Assembly (NCBI GenBank): GCA_027296055.1
Contig: JAPUJT010000017.1
Coordinates: forward strand, 1-64,000
Length of the DNA: 64,000 nt
From: Planctomycetota bacterium
Lineage (GTDB): Bacteria; Planctomycetota; JAPUJT01
Reading direction: 5' to 3'
Shown here one piece after another: positions 24,574 to 32,956 of the stretch; within the stretch, counting starts at the first letter, position 1; the number at the start of each line of letters is the position of its first letter. The notes under the pieces were generated by a model. That model was not told the DNA's origin. It saw only the letters and a list, made by a program, of their open reading frames with translations, and did not search any database. Both the position numbers and the translations under genes were made by a program.

Positions 24574-25109
24574 ACTGCCGGGGATTCGCGGGCCTGCTTG
24601 ATCAGTTCCGAAATCTGGCCCCGGTGGTAGTTCTCGTGCTCGGCCAGGTGGTAGAGGATCCACTCGTAGCTGACCTCGTACTCTTCTGTCTTCCTGGTCG
24701 AGTATAGATCCTCCGATGACATCTTCCTCACGTGGTCGACGAGGATCGCCCGCGTCTTGCCGAGCCGATCGAGATGCTCGTCCGGGGAGATGCCCTTCAC
24801 AGGCCAGAGGCGACCCTCTTCATTCCGATACTCGAAGGGCAGTAGTGCACGAACTTCTGCCGGGAACTCGGCCTGGAGGATGTCCTCGTAGAGCCAGGCC
24901 ATGTCCGTGGCCGCAATGTGATAGAGAAGCGTCCCGACCGTGTTGGTCGAACAGGAAGGCCGGAAGTCGAGAAGGTCCGCGGAGACGCCGTCGACCGTCG
25001 AGAAGAGCTTCCGATGGGCATCTTCGAGCACCCAGAGCCATCGGCCGACGTCGAAACCGCGACCATCCGCCGGTCGGACGAGAAGACTCCGGAATTCAGG
25101 CGCTACCAT
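24570..25109 (-). CDS. DinB/YfiT-family protein
   Basis: 179 residues, a four-helix bundle by pattern. The putative metal ligands are His in LLYHIAATD (about residue 65) and two His in LAEHENYHRGQI (about 155-160), as in DinB-like metal-binding transferases that use thiols such as bacillithiol or mycothiol. The substrate is unknown. Its ATG lies five bases after the stop of the HtrA-like gene, so it is probably in the same operon. Its 3' end overlaps the convergent kelch gene by four bases. Confidence 0.8.
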   Translation of the reverse strand: MVAPEFRSLLVRPADGRGFDVGRWLWVLEDAHRKLFSTVDGVSADLLDFRPSCSTNTVGTLLYHIAATDMAWLYEDILQAEFPAEVRALLPFEYRNEEGRLWPVKGISPDEHLDRLGKTRAILVDHVRKMSSEDLYSTRKTEEYEVSYEWILYHLAEHENYHRGQISELIKQARESPAV

Positions 25110-25114
25110 ATCGC

Positions 25115-26086
25115 TTACTTTTCTTCTTCTTCCTCATCCTCATCGTCCTCGTCCGACTCTTCCTCCTCCTCCGATTCGGGCTCTTCCATCTCTCCCTCTT
25201 CGTCGCCGTCGTCCTCGGCGTCGGCTTCTTCCTTCTCGGGGACCTTCGCCGCCTTCGCCTGCTCAGCGATCTCGAGGACATCCTCGATCGATCGGAGTAT
25301 CGTCGCTGACGCCGAGCGATTCGATCCGGCGCCCATGATGATGCTGAGGAAGCCCATCGCCATCGCCGAGTCGGGTCCCCCGCCCCCCGCCGCCTGCTTC
25401 ATGACGAAGAGACCTAGTGGCTGACCGGCCGAATCGAAGGCGAGACTGCCCAGAGATCCGGAAGACGCCTCGCCGTCGCAGATATAGAACGTCCGCGGTC
25501 CCTTCACGATGGCCTTGACCGTTCCGAGCGAGAGAGCCGGCACGCGATTCTGCAGCCGCCCCAGCCGGCTGAGGACGAAGATTTCCTCGAGCATCTCGAT
25601 GGGCTCAGTCCGGGGCTTGAGGTCGATCCAATCGAACTTTTTGTCTGTGTCCCGGGGCCGGATGAACGCGAGGTCGAGATCCGCATCCTTCAGCACGACA
25701 TCCGCCTCGAACTCGGTCCCATCCTCCAGGACGATGAGAGTCTCCTTCACGACGGAATCCAAGTCCCCACCGGGGAACATGCCGCCCATGCCACCCAGAA
25801 GGGCCTTGATCATGGTGGTGGGATCGAGCTCGGAGGCCGAGACGACCGTGAGACCCGAAGGATCGATGACGGTGCCGACCACCTCGATCTCCTGCTCTTC
25901 GTCCCCGCCGCCCATCGGTCCTCCTTTGATGGAGACGACCAGCTCGACGGTGACGACCGCCTTCGAGGATTTCGCTGCGAGCGCACGGGCCGTGGCGCGT
26001 ATATCGCCTTCGGCGCGTGCTTCTCCGGGGGCCCCGGAGAGTGCCAGGGCCGCCGCCACGGCGGCGATGGTAGAAATGAGCTTCAT
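25115..26086 (-). CDS. Catalytically dead HtrA-like exported protein
   Basis: 323 residues from the ATG at 26086, which follows GGGAGGAATCGAC. A signal peptide (LISTIAAVAAALALSGAPGEARA) is followed by a trypsin-like domain. Where HtrA has TNxHVV it reads LTVVSASELD (His lost). DADLDLAFIRP keeps the Asp region, and GEASSGSLGSLAFDSAG replaces GNSGGPL (Ser lost). No PDZ domain. The last 45 residues are almost all Glu, Asp and Ser. It follows the active HtrA gene by 28 bases. A regulatory or substrate-presenting pseudo-protease partner is a reasonable inference. Confidence 0.7.
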   Translation of the reverse strand: MKLISTIAAVAAALALSGAPGEARAEGDIRATARALAAKSSKAVVTVELVVSIKGGPMGGGDEEQEIEVVGTVIDPSGLTVVSASELDPTTMIKALLGGMGGMFPGGDLDSVVKETLIVLEDGTEFEADVVLKDADLDLAFIRPRDTDKKFDWIDLKPRTEPIEMLEEIFVLSRLGRLQNRVPALSLGTVKAIVKGPRTFYICDGEASSGSLGSLAFDSAGQPLGLFVMKQAAGGGGPDSAMAMGFLSIIMGAGSNRSASATILRSIEDVLEIAEQAKAAKVPEKEEADAEDDGDEEGEMEEPESEEEEESDEDDEDEEEEEK

Positions 26087-26114
26087 GTCGATTCCTCCCT
26101 TCCGTTCTGGATGA

Positions 26115-28241
26115 CTATTTTGGCTTATCCTCGCCCGGTTTCTCCGGCCAGCCGGGCTCCAGCTCGAGGAAAGACGTGCTGATCCCCCTCTTGACGAGGA
26201 TGGAGACATGCCTCGGCCTATCCGTGTGCAGGCGCTTCAGCTCCTTTTTCAGAGACTTGACGTCGGTGACCGGACGCCCCTCCACCGCCTGGATGATATG
26301 ATTCCTCGAGAGCCTGCCCATGGACGCCCACCCACCCGGTTGGACCTGGGTGACGAGCGCTCCCGTCTCCTCCTTCCCGAGGCGGAACCTGATCCGATCG
26401 AAATACGAAATGTCTCGGACCTTGAACTCCAGCACGACGTCCTCGTGGACCTTCAGCTCACGCACCGGCTTCGGTGTCTCGGAGAGCACGGACGCCACCT
26501 TCATCTTCTCTCCGCCGCGGATCACCCTGAATTCGGCAGTCGAGCCAATCTTGTAGGCGCGGATCATCGTCTCGAAGACTTCGGCATCGTAGGTCTCGGA
26601 CGCCTCGATCTTCTGGCCGTCGATGTGGGTGAGGATGTCCCCCACCTTGAATCCCGCCTTTTCTACCTCGCTGTCCGGATAGATCTGGGTGAGCCGGACC
26701 CCCTTCGTTCGCTTGAGGCCGAGCGCCTTGGCGAGCTTCTTGGACAGGACCTGCGTCGCCGCGGCAAACCAGGCCTTGCGAACCTCCGGGGTGGGATCCT
26801 GGGATTTCTTGATGCCGACCTCGACGAGGGTCATGAGACGTTTGGAGCGGCGATCGTAGGTAACAATCGTCGGGACGGGAGACTTCCTGTCCTCGATGAT
26901 TCTGGCGGTAAGTTCGACGAAGGCCTCCAGCGACTCGACCGGCTCGCCCCCGACTTTGACGATCACGTCTCCGCCCGAGAGCGATGGCTCGGCCTTGTCG
27001 GCCGGACCTCCTGCCCGGACGCTGCCGACGATGACGCCTTTCTTGTCCGGCCGTCGCATCCTCTTCGCCGCCATGGTGGTCACCTGGCGGACGGTGAGGC
27101 CCCATTCGACCGACTCGACCTCTTTCCCACGGGCGTCGTCACGCGCCTCTGGCATGATCGTCACCGTGATACTTTCCGTCTCCGCCCCGGGTCTACCGAT
27201 CTCCAGCGTGACCGGTTCCTGGAGATGGAGCGCCAGCAGCCGGGCGTTGAAGGCCGGCAGCTCTTCACGGAATTTCACGGTGATCTGCTCGCCGTTGACG
27301 GTGTGGACCACGTCGCCCGGCCGGACCCCCGCCTTCTCGGCTGGCGATCCGGGCACCACTCCCGAGACGAGGACGCCTCCTCCGACGGCGTCCTTGAGAA
27401 GCGGCTGATACACCGCGCCGAACCAGGGTCGACGGATCTTCCCGTGCTCGATGAGCTCGTCCACGATATCGCGAACGAGATCGGACGGGATCGCACCGGA
27501 CATCGAGCCGCCAATGAATCCGCCGAGTGCAATCTCGTTGATCCCGACGATCTCCCCTTTGAGGTTCACCAGCGGTCCCCCGGAGTTCCCCGGCTGGATC
27601 TGGGCGTCGTGGCCGATCCATTTGACGAGCGAGCCCACGTCCTCCCCGTCGATGTAAAAGCCTCCTATGAATCGCCGCGACATGATCAGGTCGATATTGG
27701 ATACGATCCCCTTCGTCACCGATTGGGAGAGGGCGAGCGGACAGCCCATCGCCAGCACCGGGTCGCCGACCTTGAGCGTGCTGGAGCTGCCGAACCGAGC
27801 CACGGGCAGCGGCGGGGCGTCCTTCTTGCGGGAGGTGAGGTCGAGCTTCAGGACCGAGATATCCGAGAGCGGGTCGGTGCCGATCAGAGTCGCGTCCAGT
27901 TCCTCGCGACTCGATAGGACGCACTTGAGCTTCTTTGCCTTTCCCGCCACGTGGTGGTTGGTGACGACGTAACCCTCCGGACCGATGATCGCTCCGGACC
28001 CCACCGCCTCGAACTTCCGTTCACGACCGCCGTAGTGCGTGATCGTGAGGACTTTGATCTGGACGAGGGCCGGATACACGCTGTCGATCGCCCGCGAAAC
28101 CTCGGGGCTGGGCCGCACGTTTTCGTCCGATTGCGCGGCGTCCCGGATGTACAGGGCAGGATCGGGTGCGAGGCACGACGACAGCGCCGCCAAAGCGACC
28201 AAAACCGCAGCATCAAGAGAGTGAGAGACGAACTGCTTCAT
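26115..28241 (-). CDS. HtrA-type serine protease with four PDZ domains, lipoprotein
   Basis: 707 residues from the ATG at 28241 (AAAGGAAT upstream); the ORF-track start at 28304 has no site. The lipobox LSSC (Cys 23) anchors it to a membrane. The protease domain has His in VVTNHHVAG, Asp in LSDISVLKL and Ser in PGNSGGPLVN. Four PDZ domains follow, recognisable by VLVSGVVPGSPAEKAGVRPG, VGSVRAGGPADKA, LTQIYPDSEVEKAGFKVG and ALVTQVQPGGW. HtrA proteins usually have one or two PDZ domains, so this is an expanded member for quality control in the envelope. First gene of an operon with the dead paralogue and DinB. Confidence 0.9.
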   Translation of the reverse strand: MKQFVSHSLDAAVLVALAALSSCLAPDPALYIRDAAQSDENVRPSPEVSRAIDSVYPALVQIKVLTITHYGGRERKFEAVGSGAIIGPEGYVVTNHHVAGKAKKLKCVLSSREELDATLIGTDPLSDISVLKLDLTSRKKDAPPLPVARFGSSSTLKVGDPVLAMGCPLALSQSVTKGIVSNIDLIMSRRFIGGFYIDGEDVGSLVKWIGHDAQIQPGNSGGPLVNLKGEIVGINEIALGGFIGGSMSGAIPSDLVRDIVDELIEHGKIRRPWFGAVYQPLLKDAVGGGVLVSGVVPGSPAEKAGVRPGDVVHTVNGEQITVKFREELPAFNARLLALHLQEPVTLEIGRPGAETESITVTIMPEARDDARGKEVESVEWGLTVRQVTTMAAKRMRRPDKKGVIVGSVRAGGPADKAEPSLSGGDVIVKVGGEPVESLEAFVELTARIIEDRKSPVPTIVTYDRRSKRLMTLVEVGIKKSQDPTPEVRKAWFAAATQVLSKKLAKALGLKRTKGVRLTQIYPDSEVEKAGFKVGDILTHIDGQKIEASETYDAEVFETMIRAYKIGSTAEFRVIRGGEKMKVASVLSETPKPVRELKVHEDVVLEFKVRDISYFDRIRFRLGKEETGALVTQVQPGGWASMGRLSRNHIIQAVEGRPVTDVKSLKKELKRLHTDRPRHVSILVKRGISTSFLELEPGWPEKPGEDKPK

Positions 28242-28371
28242 GGCTTCGCTATTCCTTTCGGTGGCTCTCGTGCCCGATCCAGGCGGCTGGGAATCGGACA
28301 TCATCCTTGCTGAACAATACTCAGAATAGGTGGATTGTAACGATTCTCGCCCCAGATCCGAAAGGGTTTGA

Positions 28372-28758
28372 TTAACCTTGAAATCCCCTCCGAACGGCGG
28401 GCAGGAGCAGGAGAATAATGAGGAGGACGCTCGTCCCTGTCCCGATCATCAGATACCAGAGCGAGCCGACGGAGAGTCCGAACATAGGCCACCAGGCCCA
28501 GGGGCGCCCCAGCGCGAACGCCGCGGTCACTCCAAGCCAGACGATTCCATAGACGACGAAGATGCACTTCATCAGGGTCGACCGAGGCTCGATCCCCACA
28601 GCGGAGACCAGGTGGGACCAGGGCCCCAGCTTGCCGGCCCACTCACCTGTCTTGGGCGTGACGTAGTCGCCTGAAGTGAGCGCTCTCAGCCCATCGAACG
28701 TCATCCAACCGGCCTCGGTCACGGCGAGGAGGACGATGATCCACTTGAGCCAGGGCAT
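28372..28758 (-). CDS. Four-span membrane protein
   Basis: 128 residues with four hydrophobic segments (LKWIIVLLAVTEAGWM, LMKCIFVVYGIVWLGVTAAF, PWAWWPMFGLSVGSLWYLM, VLLIILLLLPAV). The arrangement resembles small DoxX-like or uncharacterised integral proteins, but no diagnostic motif is present. GGAGG lies eight bases before the ATG. It is on the same strand as the MOSC gene 36 bases upstream. Confidence 0.6.
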   Translation of the reverse strand: MPWLKWIIVLLAVTEAGWMTFDGLRALTSGDYVTPKTGEWAGKLGPWSHLVSAVGIEPRSTLMKCIFVVYGIVWLGVTAAFALGRPWAWWPMFGLSVGSLWYLMIGTGTSVLLIILLLLPAVRRGFQG

Positions 28759-28794
28759 GAGGGCCTCCTACCCGGAGTCGCGCTCCCGCACCCC

Positions 28795-29307
28795 TTACGG
28801 TTTCTGTGTCGCCATGGGCTGGATGGAATCGCCGACCTTGATGGCTCCCTGCTTGCGGACTCGCGCGTACCAACCTCTGCGATTCAGCATCGACTTCAGG
28901 AACGATGGGCCCTTCTCACGGCCGATGTACGGAAGCCCGTAAAGATTCGAGCAGGGAGCTGCCTCCTCCGTGATCTCGATCTCGGTCTGACCGATCCGAA
29001 ACTTTCTTCCGGCGTAGAAGTCTGTGTAGGAGATGCCCCGTGTCGTCAGGTTCTCGCCAAGATGTCCCGGCTCGACGGGCCAGCCTTCATCCTTCAGGGC
29101 CTGGATCGTCTCCACGGGCAGGAGCAGCAGAGCCATGTGTGGCGCATCCTGCTTCTTCTCGTGTCGGTACCGGTTGAAGTCGCCGCGGAGCCCGCTCGTC
29201 GTGAGGATCGCCTCTGGCACGGGCTCCTTGGGCAAGCCCCGTGCCCCGGCCCTCTCCGGCTTCAAGCTTATCTGGTGAATCGTGGCTTGCATGTTTCCAC
29301 TAATCAT
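28795..29307 (-). CDS. MOSC-domain protein
   Basis: 170 residues covering one MOSC domain. Typical segments are ISLKPERAG at the N-terminus, GHLGENLTTRGI in the middle and the conserved cysteine in EEAAPCSNLYGL, the residue proposed to carry sulfur or molybdenum cofactor. Stand-alone MOSC proteins are related to YiiM and act in detoxification of N-hydroxylated compounds; the substrate here is unknown. Confidence 0.85.
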   Translation of the reverse strand: MISGNMQATIHQISLKPERAGARGLPKEPVPEAILTTSGLRGDFNRYRHEKKQDAPHMALLLLPVETIQALKDEGWPVEPGHLGENLTTRGISYTDFYAGRKFRIGQTEIEITEEAAPCSNLYGLPYIGREKGPSFLKSMLNRRGWYARVRKQGAIKVGDSIQPMATQKP

Positions 29308-29417
29308 CGGGACGTGGAGACGCTACCATATCGGCCAATCGTTCGCACATGCATTCCCGCGGGGTCCGAGGAATTCGCTTCGGCCGTGGCGGGCTTGAAA
29401 TAGAGGGAGGGTCCACG

Positions 29418-30008
29418 ATGTTGAACATACGTCTATCGGTCCTCGTCACGATCATCGCCGTCGCGTTCACGCTCGGCCTCGCCGGCGCGACCGCTCTTCA
29501 GGAAGGAGAGGGCCCCGGGAAGGACGGCAAGGGCGACGACTCCGGCGGCATGGCGCTCCCCGCTCCCGTGGCAGATCCCGAGCTGGGAAAGCTCGTCGGG
29601 AGCTGGGAATGGGACGGGGAGATCATGCATCCCCAGACGCGGGCCTGGACCCCGCTGAAAGGCAAGGAGGAGTGGAAGTGGGGCCTCAACGGGCAGTTTC
29701 TGCTCCTGGAAGTCGAGGTGGCGGATGCCTTCGGCCCGGGCAAGCCGATGGTGGGTCTCTGGGTCGTTCGACCGGCGGGAGACGGAAAATACAAGGCCTG
29801 GTGGTTCGACGTGCTCGGAACCGTGGAGGTCTCCGACGGGGAGCTGAAGGATGGGAAGATCACCTTCATCGGAACCAGCAGGTGGGGCAAGAGCCGCGCC
29901 AGCTTCACGATCAGTGACGACGGGACGTACGAGTCCAACTCCGACATGCTGGGCCCGGACGGCAAGTGGATCCCCCACATGAAGGCCAAGGCCCGGAAGG
30001 TCGAGTAG
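29418..30008 (+). CDS. DUF1579-family secreted protein
   Basis: 196 residues from the ATG at 29418, preceded by GAGGGAGGG. A signal peptide (LVTIIAVAFTLGLAGATALQ) and a charged linker precede the domain. The domain starts LGKLVGSWEWDGEI, continues with EEWKWGLNGQFLLLE and GLWVVRPAGDGKYKAWWFD, and is a lipocalin-like beta-barrel pattern of DUF1579. Function unknown; a ligand-binding barrel is likely from fold. Confidence 0.8.
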   Translation: MLNIRLSVLVTIIAVAFTLGLAGATALQEGEGPGKDGKGDDSGGMALPAPVADPELGKLVGSWEWDGEIMHPQTRAWTPLKGKEEWKWGLNGQFLLLEVEVADAFGPGKPMVGLWVVRPAGDGKYKAWWFDVLGTVEVSDGELKDGKITFIGTSRWGKSRASFTISDDGTYESNSDMLGPDGKWIPHMKAKARKVE

Positions 30009-30026
30009 GCCCGCCCTGTCCCACCG

Positions 30027-31742
30027 TCAGGACCCCTGCCGCTCGTCCTCGAGGAAGTAGTTGTAGTCCTCGAACTCCTCCGCGTGGATGATCTCGGAGG
30101 CGTGGGCGGGGCTCTCCGCATGATAGAGCTGGCGCTGAATGTTGCGATCGGAGCCGATCGATCGGGCTAGGGCCGCGAGCACCTCGAGATGCTGCGCCCG
30201 CTGTGCTTCGGGGGTCGCCAGCAGGACCATGCAGTGCACCGGCACCCCGTCGGGCGTGTCGAAGCGAAGCCCCCGATGGCTGATCCCGATCACGCCGTAC
30301 ATCTTCTCACCCTCCTCGATGATCCCGTGAGGGATCGCAAGGCCCTCACCGATGCAGGTCGAGGCCTGCTCCTCGCGATCGAGTACCGACTTCTTCAGCT
30401 TCTCCCGGTCGATGCTGAGGTGATGCGAGCTGATCAGGAGATCGACCAGCTTCTCGATCCCCTCTTCCTTCGTCTCGACGTCGAAGTCGGTGATGATGTT
30501 CTCCTCGTGGATGAAGTCGATCAGGCGCGGGCGGTCCTTGCCCACCTCCCCCGCGCGGTGGAGGGCCATGCGGGTGAGGATGGGGCCCAGGATCTCGTTG
30601 GCGATCACGACGGTGAGGCCGGCGGCGAGGAAGATCTGGCGGATCGGATCCAGGCGGTGGTCCTCCTCCACGAGCAGCATCAGGCCGACGGCGAGACCGG
30701 CCTGCGGCACGAGGGCGAGACCCAGGTTCTGTGCCACACGGACAGGCGCTTTTGCCAGGGTCATGGCGATCCGCGCCCCGCCGACCTTCAAGACAAGCCG
30801 CGTCCCGAACATCAGTATGGCGAGGAGGCCACCGCTCACTACATAGTGGAAGTCGAGCTCCATCCCCGCCATGGTGAAGAACACGGCGAAGAAGGCGTAC
30901 TCGAAGTCCGCGAAGACGACGTGGCCGACCTCCCCGCGGTCGGGCGTGCCATTGGCCAGGGTCACGCCGAGAAAGAGGCAGGCGAGGAGCGAGGAGAAGC
31001 CTACGTAGTCGGCGAGGCCCGCGGTGAGAAGGATCGCAATCAGGGAGAAGGTGGCCAGGCGGTCCGGCCGGACCACGTGCTTCGTCGTGAAGATCAGGAG
31101 CCATCCGGTGGCCCCGCCAATCGCCGCCGAGACGATCAGGAGCCGGAGCGGGGCTACGAGAGTCATGGCCAGGGAATAGCCAGCCTCCGGATCCATCCGA
31201 GCGGCCATGCTCGCCCCGGCGGCATGGTGGGCCATGGCGAAGATGCAGATGCAGCCGATGTTGTTCAGGGCGACCGCAGCCATGAGGGTCTTGACGAACA
31301 ATCCCTTCGAGCGGGTCTCCCGCACGATGGCGACGATCGTCGCCGGGGCGGTCGAGATGCAGAGGGCGGCGAGGAGGACGGAGAGTTCCCACGTGGTCCC
31401 GGGCACGAAGACCAGCGACAGTGTCACGAGGCAGGGGAGAAGGGTGATCTCGAAGAGCAGCAGGATCGAGAGCCGTTTGAACGCGTTCCTCAGCCTGCGG
31501 AAGTTGAGGTGGTCGCCGATGGTGACGGCGATAAGGCCGAGGGCGAAGTGCGTGATCGGCGTCAGCTCCTGCATCGTTTCGCGCGTGAAGATGTCGAGGA
31601 CAGAATGACCGAGGAGGATTCCGATGACGATCTGGCCGGTGACGGCGGGGAGCCGCAGACGCCGGGCGAGGGCCCCGGACAGGACCCCCGCGACGAGCAC
31701 GACGGCAAGGGCCAGCAAGGGGCTCGCGCCGGTCAGGTGCAT
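30027..31742 (-). CDS. Cation/proton antiporter fused to PTS EIIA domain
   Basis: 571 residues. Residues 1-400 are a CPA2-type monovalent cation/H+ antiporter with about 12 spans, including LRLPAVTGQIVIGILLGHS near the N-terminus. Residues about 415-560 are a type-2 PTS EIIA domain: LIDFIHEENIITDFDVETKE, then CIGEGLAIPHGI with the phosphorylatable His, and VHCMVLLATP. Such fusions link ion transport to phosphotransfer state; no PTS enzyme is encoded nearby. GAGG precedes the start at about nine bases. The call is firm, the regulation is inferred. Confidence 0.9.
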   Translation of the reverse strand: MHLTGASPLLALAVVLVAGVLSGALARRLRLPAVTGQIVIGILLGHSVLDIFTRETMQELTPITHFALGLIAVTIGDHLNFRRLRNAFKRLSILLLFEITLLPCLVTLSLVFVPGTTWELSVLLAALCISTAPATIVAIVRETRSKGLFVKTLMAAVALNNIGCICIFAMAHHAAGASMAARMDPEAGYSLAMTLVAPLRLLIVSAAIGGATGWLLIFTTKHVVRPDRLATFSLIAILLTAGLADYVGFSSLLACLFLGVTLANGTPDRGEVGHVVFADFEYAFFAVFFTMAGMELDFHYVVSGGLLAILMFGTRLVLKVGGARIAMTLAKAPVRVAQNLGLALVPQAGLAVGLMLLVEEDHRLDPIRQIFLAAGLTVVIANEILGPILTRMALHRAGEVGKDRPRLIDFIHEENIITDFDVETKEEGIEKLVDLLISSHHLSIDREKLKKSVLDREEQASTCIGEGLAIPHGIIEEGEKMYGVIGISHRGLRFDTPDGVPVHCMVLLATPEAQRAQHLEVLAALARSIGSDRNIQRQLYHAESPAHASEIIHAEEFEDYNYFLEDERQGS

Positions 31743-31845
31743 GGGACGTCACCTCGGTGGTGGGTCGTAAGCGGCCTGAAGGCTCCTCCTTCGAATCCGC
31801 TGAAACGGTCGGGAGGGATGATTGCTGGTGAAAGGCGCGCAGAGG

Positions 31846-32919
31846 TCAGATCGCCGACCTCCGCCCGTAGGTAACGGCATGGACGGGCGTGATATCGAAC
31901 GAGCCGACCCCCTCGAAACCACACGTCTCCAGTAATTCGACGAAGGCTCGAGTCGGCATCAGCTGATCGTCGATCTGGGCCTCGAAGAACTGAATGCCAC
32001 TCATGATTCTCGCCGGCACTGTGCGGCAGTCTCCGGTCGAGTCCGGGAAAGGAAAGTCGGAGATCACGAAGAAGCCTCCGGGCCGCAGGGCCCGACGGAC
32101 GTTCTCGGTTGTCTTCGTGATGTCGCGACACTCGTGCATGGAAATGTTGATGAGAACGACGTCGGAGGATTCCGGCTGATCGAGATCCTCGAGGGCGGTC
32201 TCGACGAATGTGATTCGATCCTCGAGCCCGGCCTCGCTCACCCGTTGCGCAGCGAGCTCGAGCGAGTGACGATCTCCATCGACGCCGATGAATCGAGCCT
32301 CCGGATAGGTCCTGGCCATACGGACGATGCCCCGCCCCGCCCCACAGCAGAGCACCATGATGCGCGGGCTCTGCTTCAGGACGTCGGAGAGCTCGGGGAC
32401 GCGTTCGAGACCACCCTGAAGTAGCCGGGCGTAGAACGGGCCTCCCGTCCCGCTGACTCCTTGGATGAACTCCGGGCTGCATTGGTCCCACCACATGTGC
32501 TCCCCCGAGGCGAGGCTCTTCGCGAACGAGTCGAAAATCTCGGGTTGGAGGAGAACATTGGGGAGCCCGCCTACGTAGGCCGGGGATTCCTCGTCGAGAA
32601 GTAATTCCGCCATGTGCGGGGCGAGGACAAAGGTCTGCCCCGCGGGATTCTGGAATCGCCGGGTTTGAGGGTCGTAACCCTCCCGATCCAGCTTCTGCCG
32701 AAGGTCGATGAGCTCGGAGGCGTACGCTCCTCGACACCACACCGATACGTAAAATGGATCCAGGCCGAGGTTCTCGGCCAGGGCCGCGGCGCTGATCCCC
32801 TCCGGGCTCTTCTCCATCTCGCGGAGCAGCCCGGATCGCAATCCAACGTCAAGCACCCGGACGCCGACGTACCCTGCAATCTGCGTGAGAACCTTCCCTG
32901 CCTGCTCTTTGATATCCAC
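31846..32919 (-). CDS. SAM-dependent methyltransferase, O-methyltransferase type
   Basis: 357 residues from a GTG at 32919 that follows AAGGAA; the ORF-track start lies inside fabH and is unlikely. The N-terminal part is a helical dimerisation domain (VLDVGLRSGLLREMEKSPEG, with AALAENLGLDPFYV). The Rossmann domain has IMVLCCGAGRGIVRMA as motif I, FIGVDGDRHSLELA with its acidic residue, and a VVLINISMHE segment. The layout matches acetylserotonin O-methyltransferase-like enzymes of secondary metabolism. It lies 37 bases after fabH on the same strand, so it may modify a product of that ketosynthase. Confidence 0.75.
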   Translation of the reverse strand: MDIKEQAGKVLTQIAGYVGVRVLDVGLRSGLLREMEKSPEGISAAALAENLGLDPFYVSVWCRGAYASELIDLRQKLDREGYDPQTRRFQNPAGQTFVLAPHMAELLLDEESPAYVGGLPNVLLQPEIFDSFAKSLASGEHMWWDQCSPEFIQGVSGTGGPFYARLLQGGLERVPELSDVLKQSPRIMVLCCGAGRGIVRMARTYPEARFIGVDGDRHSLELAAQRVSEAGLEDRITFVETALEDLDQPESSDVVLINISMHECRDITKTTENVRRALRPGGFFVISDFPFPDSTGDCRTVPARIMSGIQFFEAQIDDQLMPTRAFVELLETCGFEGVGSFDITPVHAVTYGRRSAI

Positions 32920-32956
32920 GGGTGTATTTCCTTGCAGTTCTCGACGTGCAGCGCGA

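Noticed and set aside
25120-25240. Highly repetitive GAA/GAG-type stretch as a possible microsatellite
   Set aside because: It encodes the acidic tail of the HtrA-like protein with mixed Glu/Asp/Ser codons and no exact unit.
26208-27917. 569-codon plus-strand ORF opposite the HtrA gene
   Set aside because: It is the antisense shadow of a high-GC gene with all HtrA motifs, has Arg/Asp/His-rich composition and no recognisable domain or start site.
30189-31874. 561-codon plus-strand ORF opposite the antiporter gene
   Set aside because: Shadow of the antiporter-EIIA gene; composition dominated by Glu, Asp, Gly and Arg, no domain.
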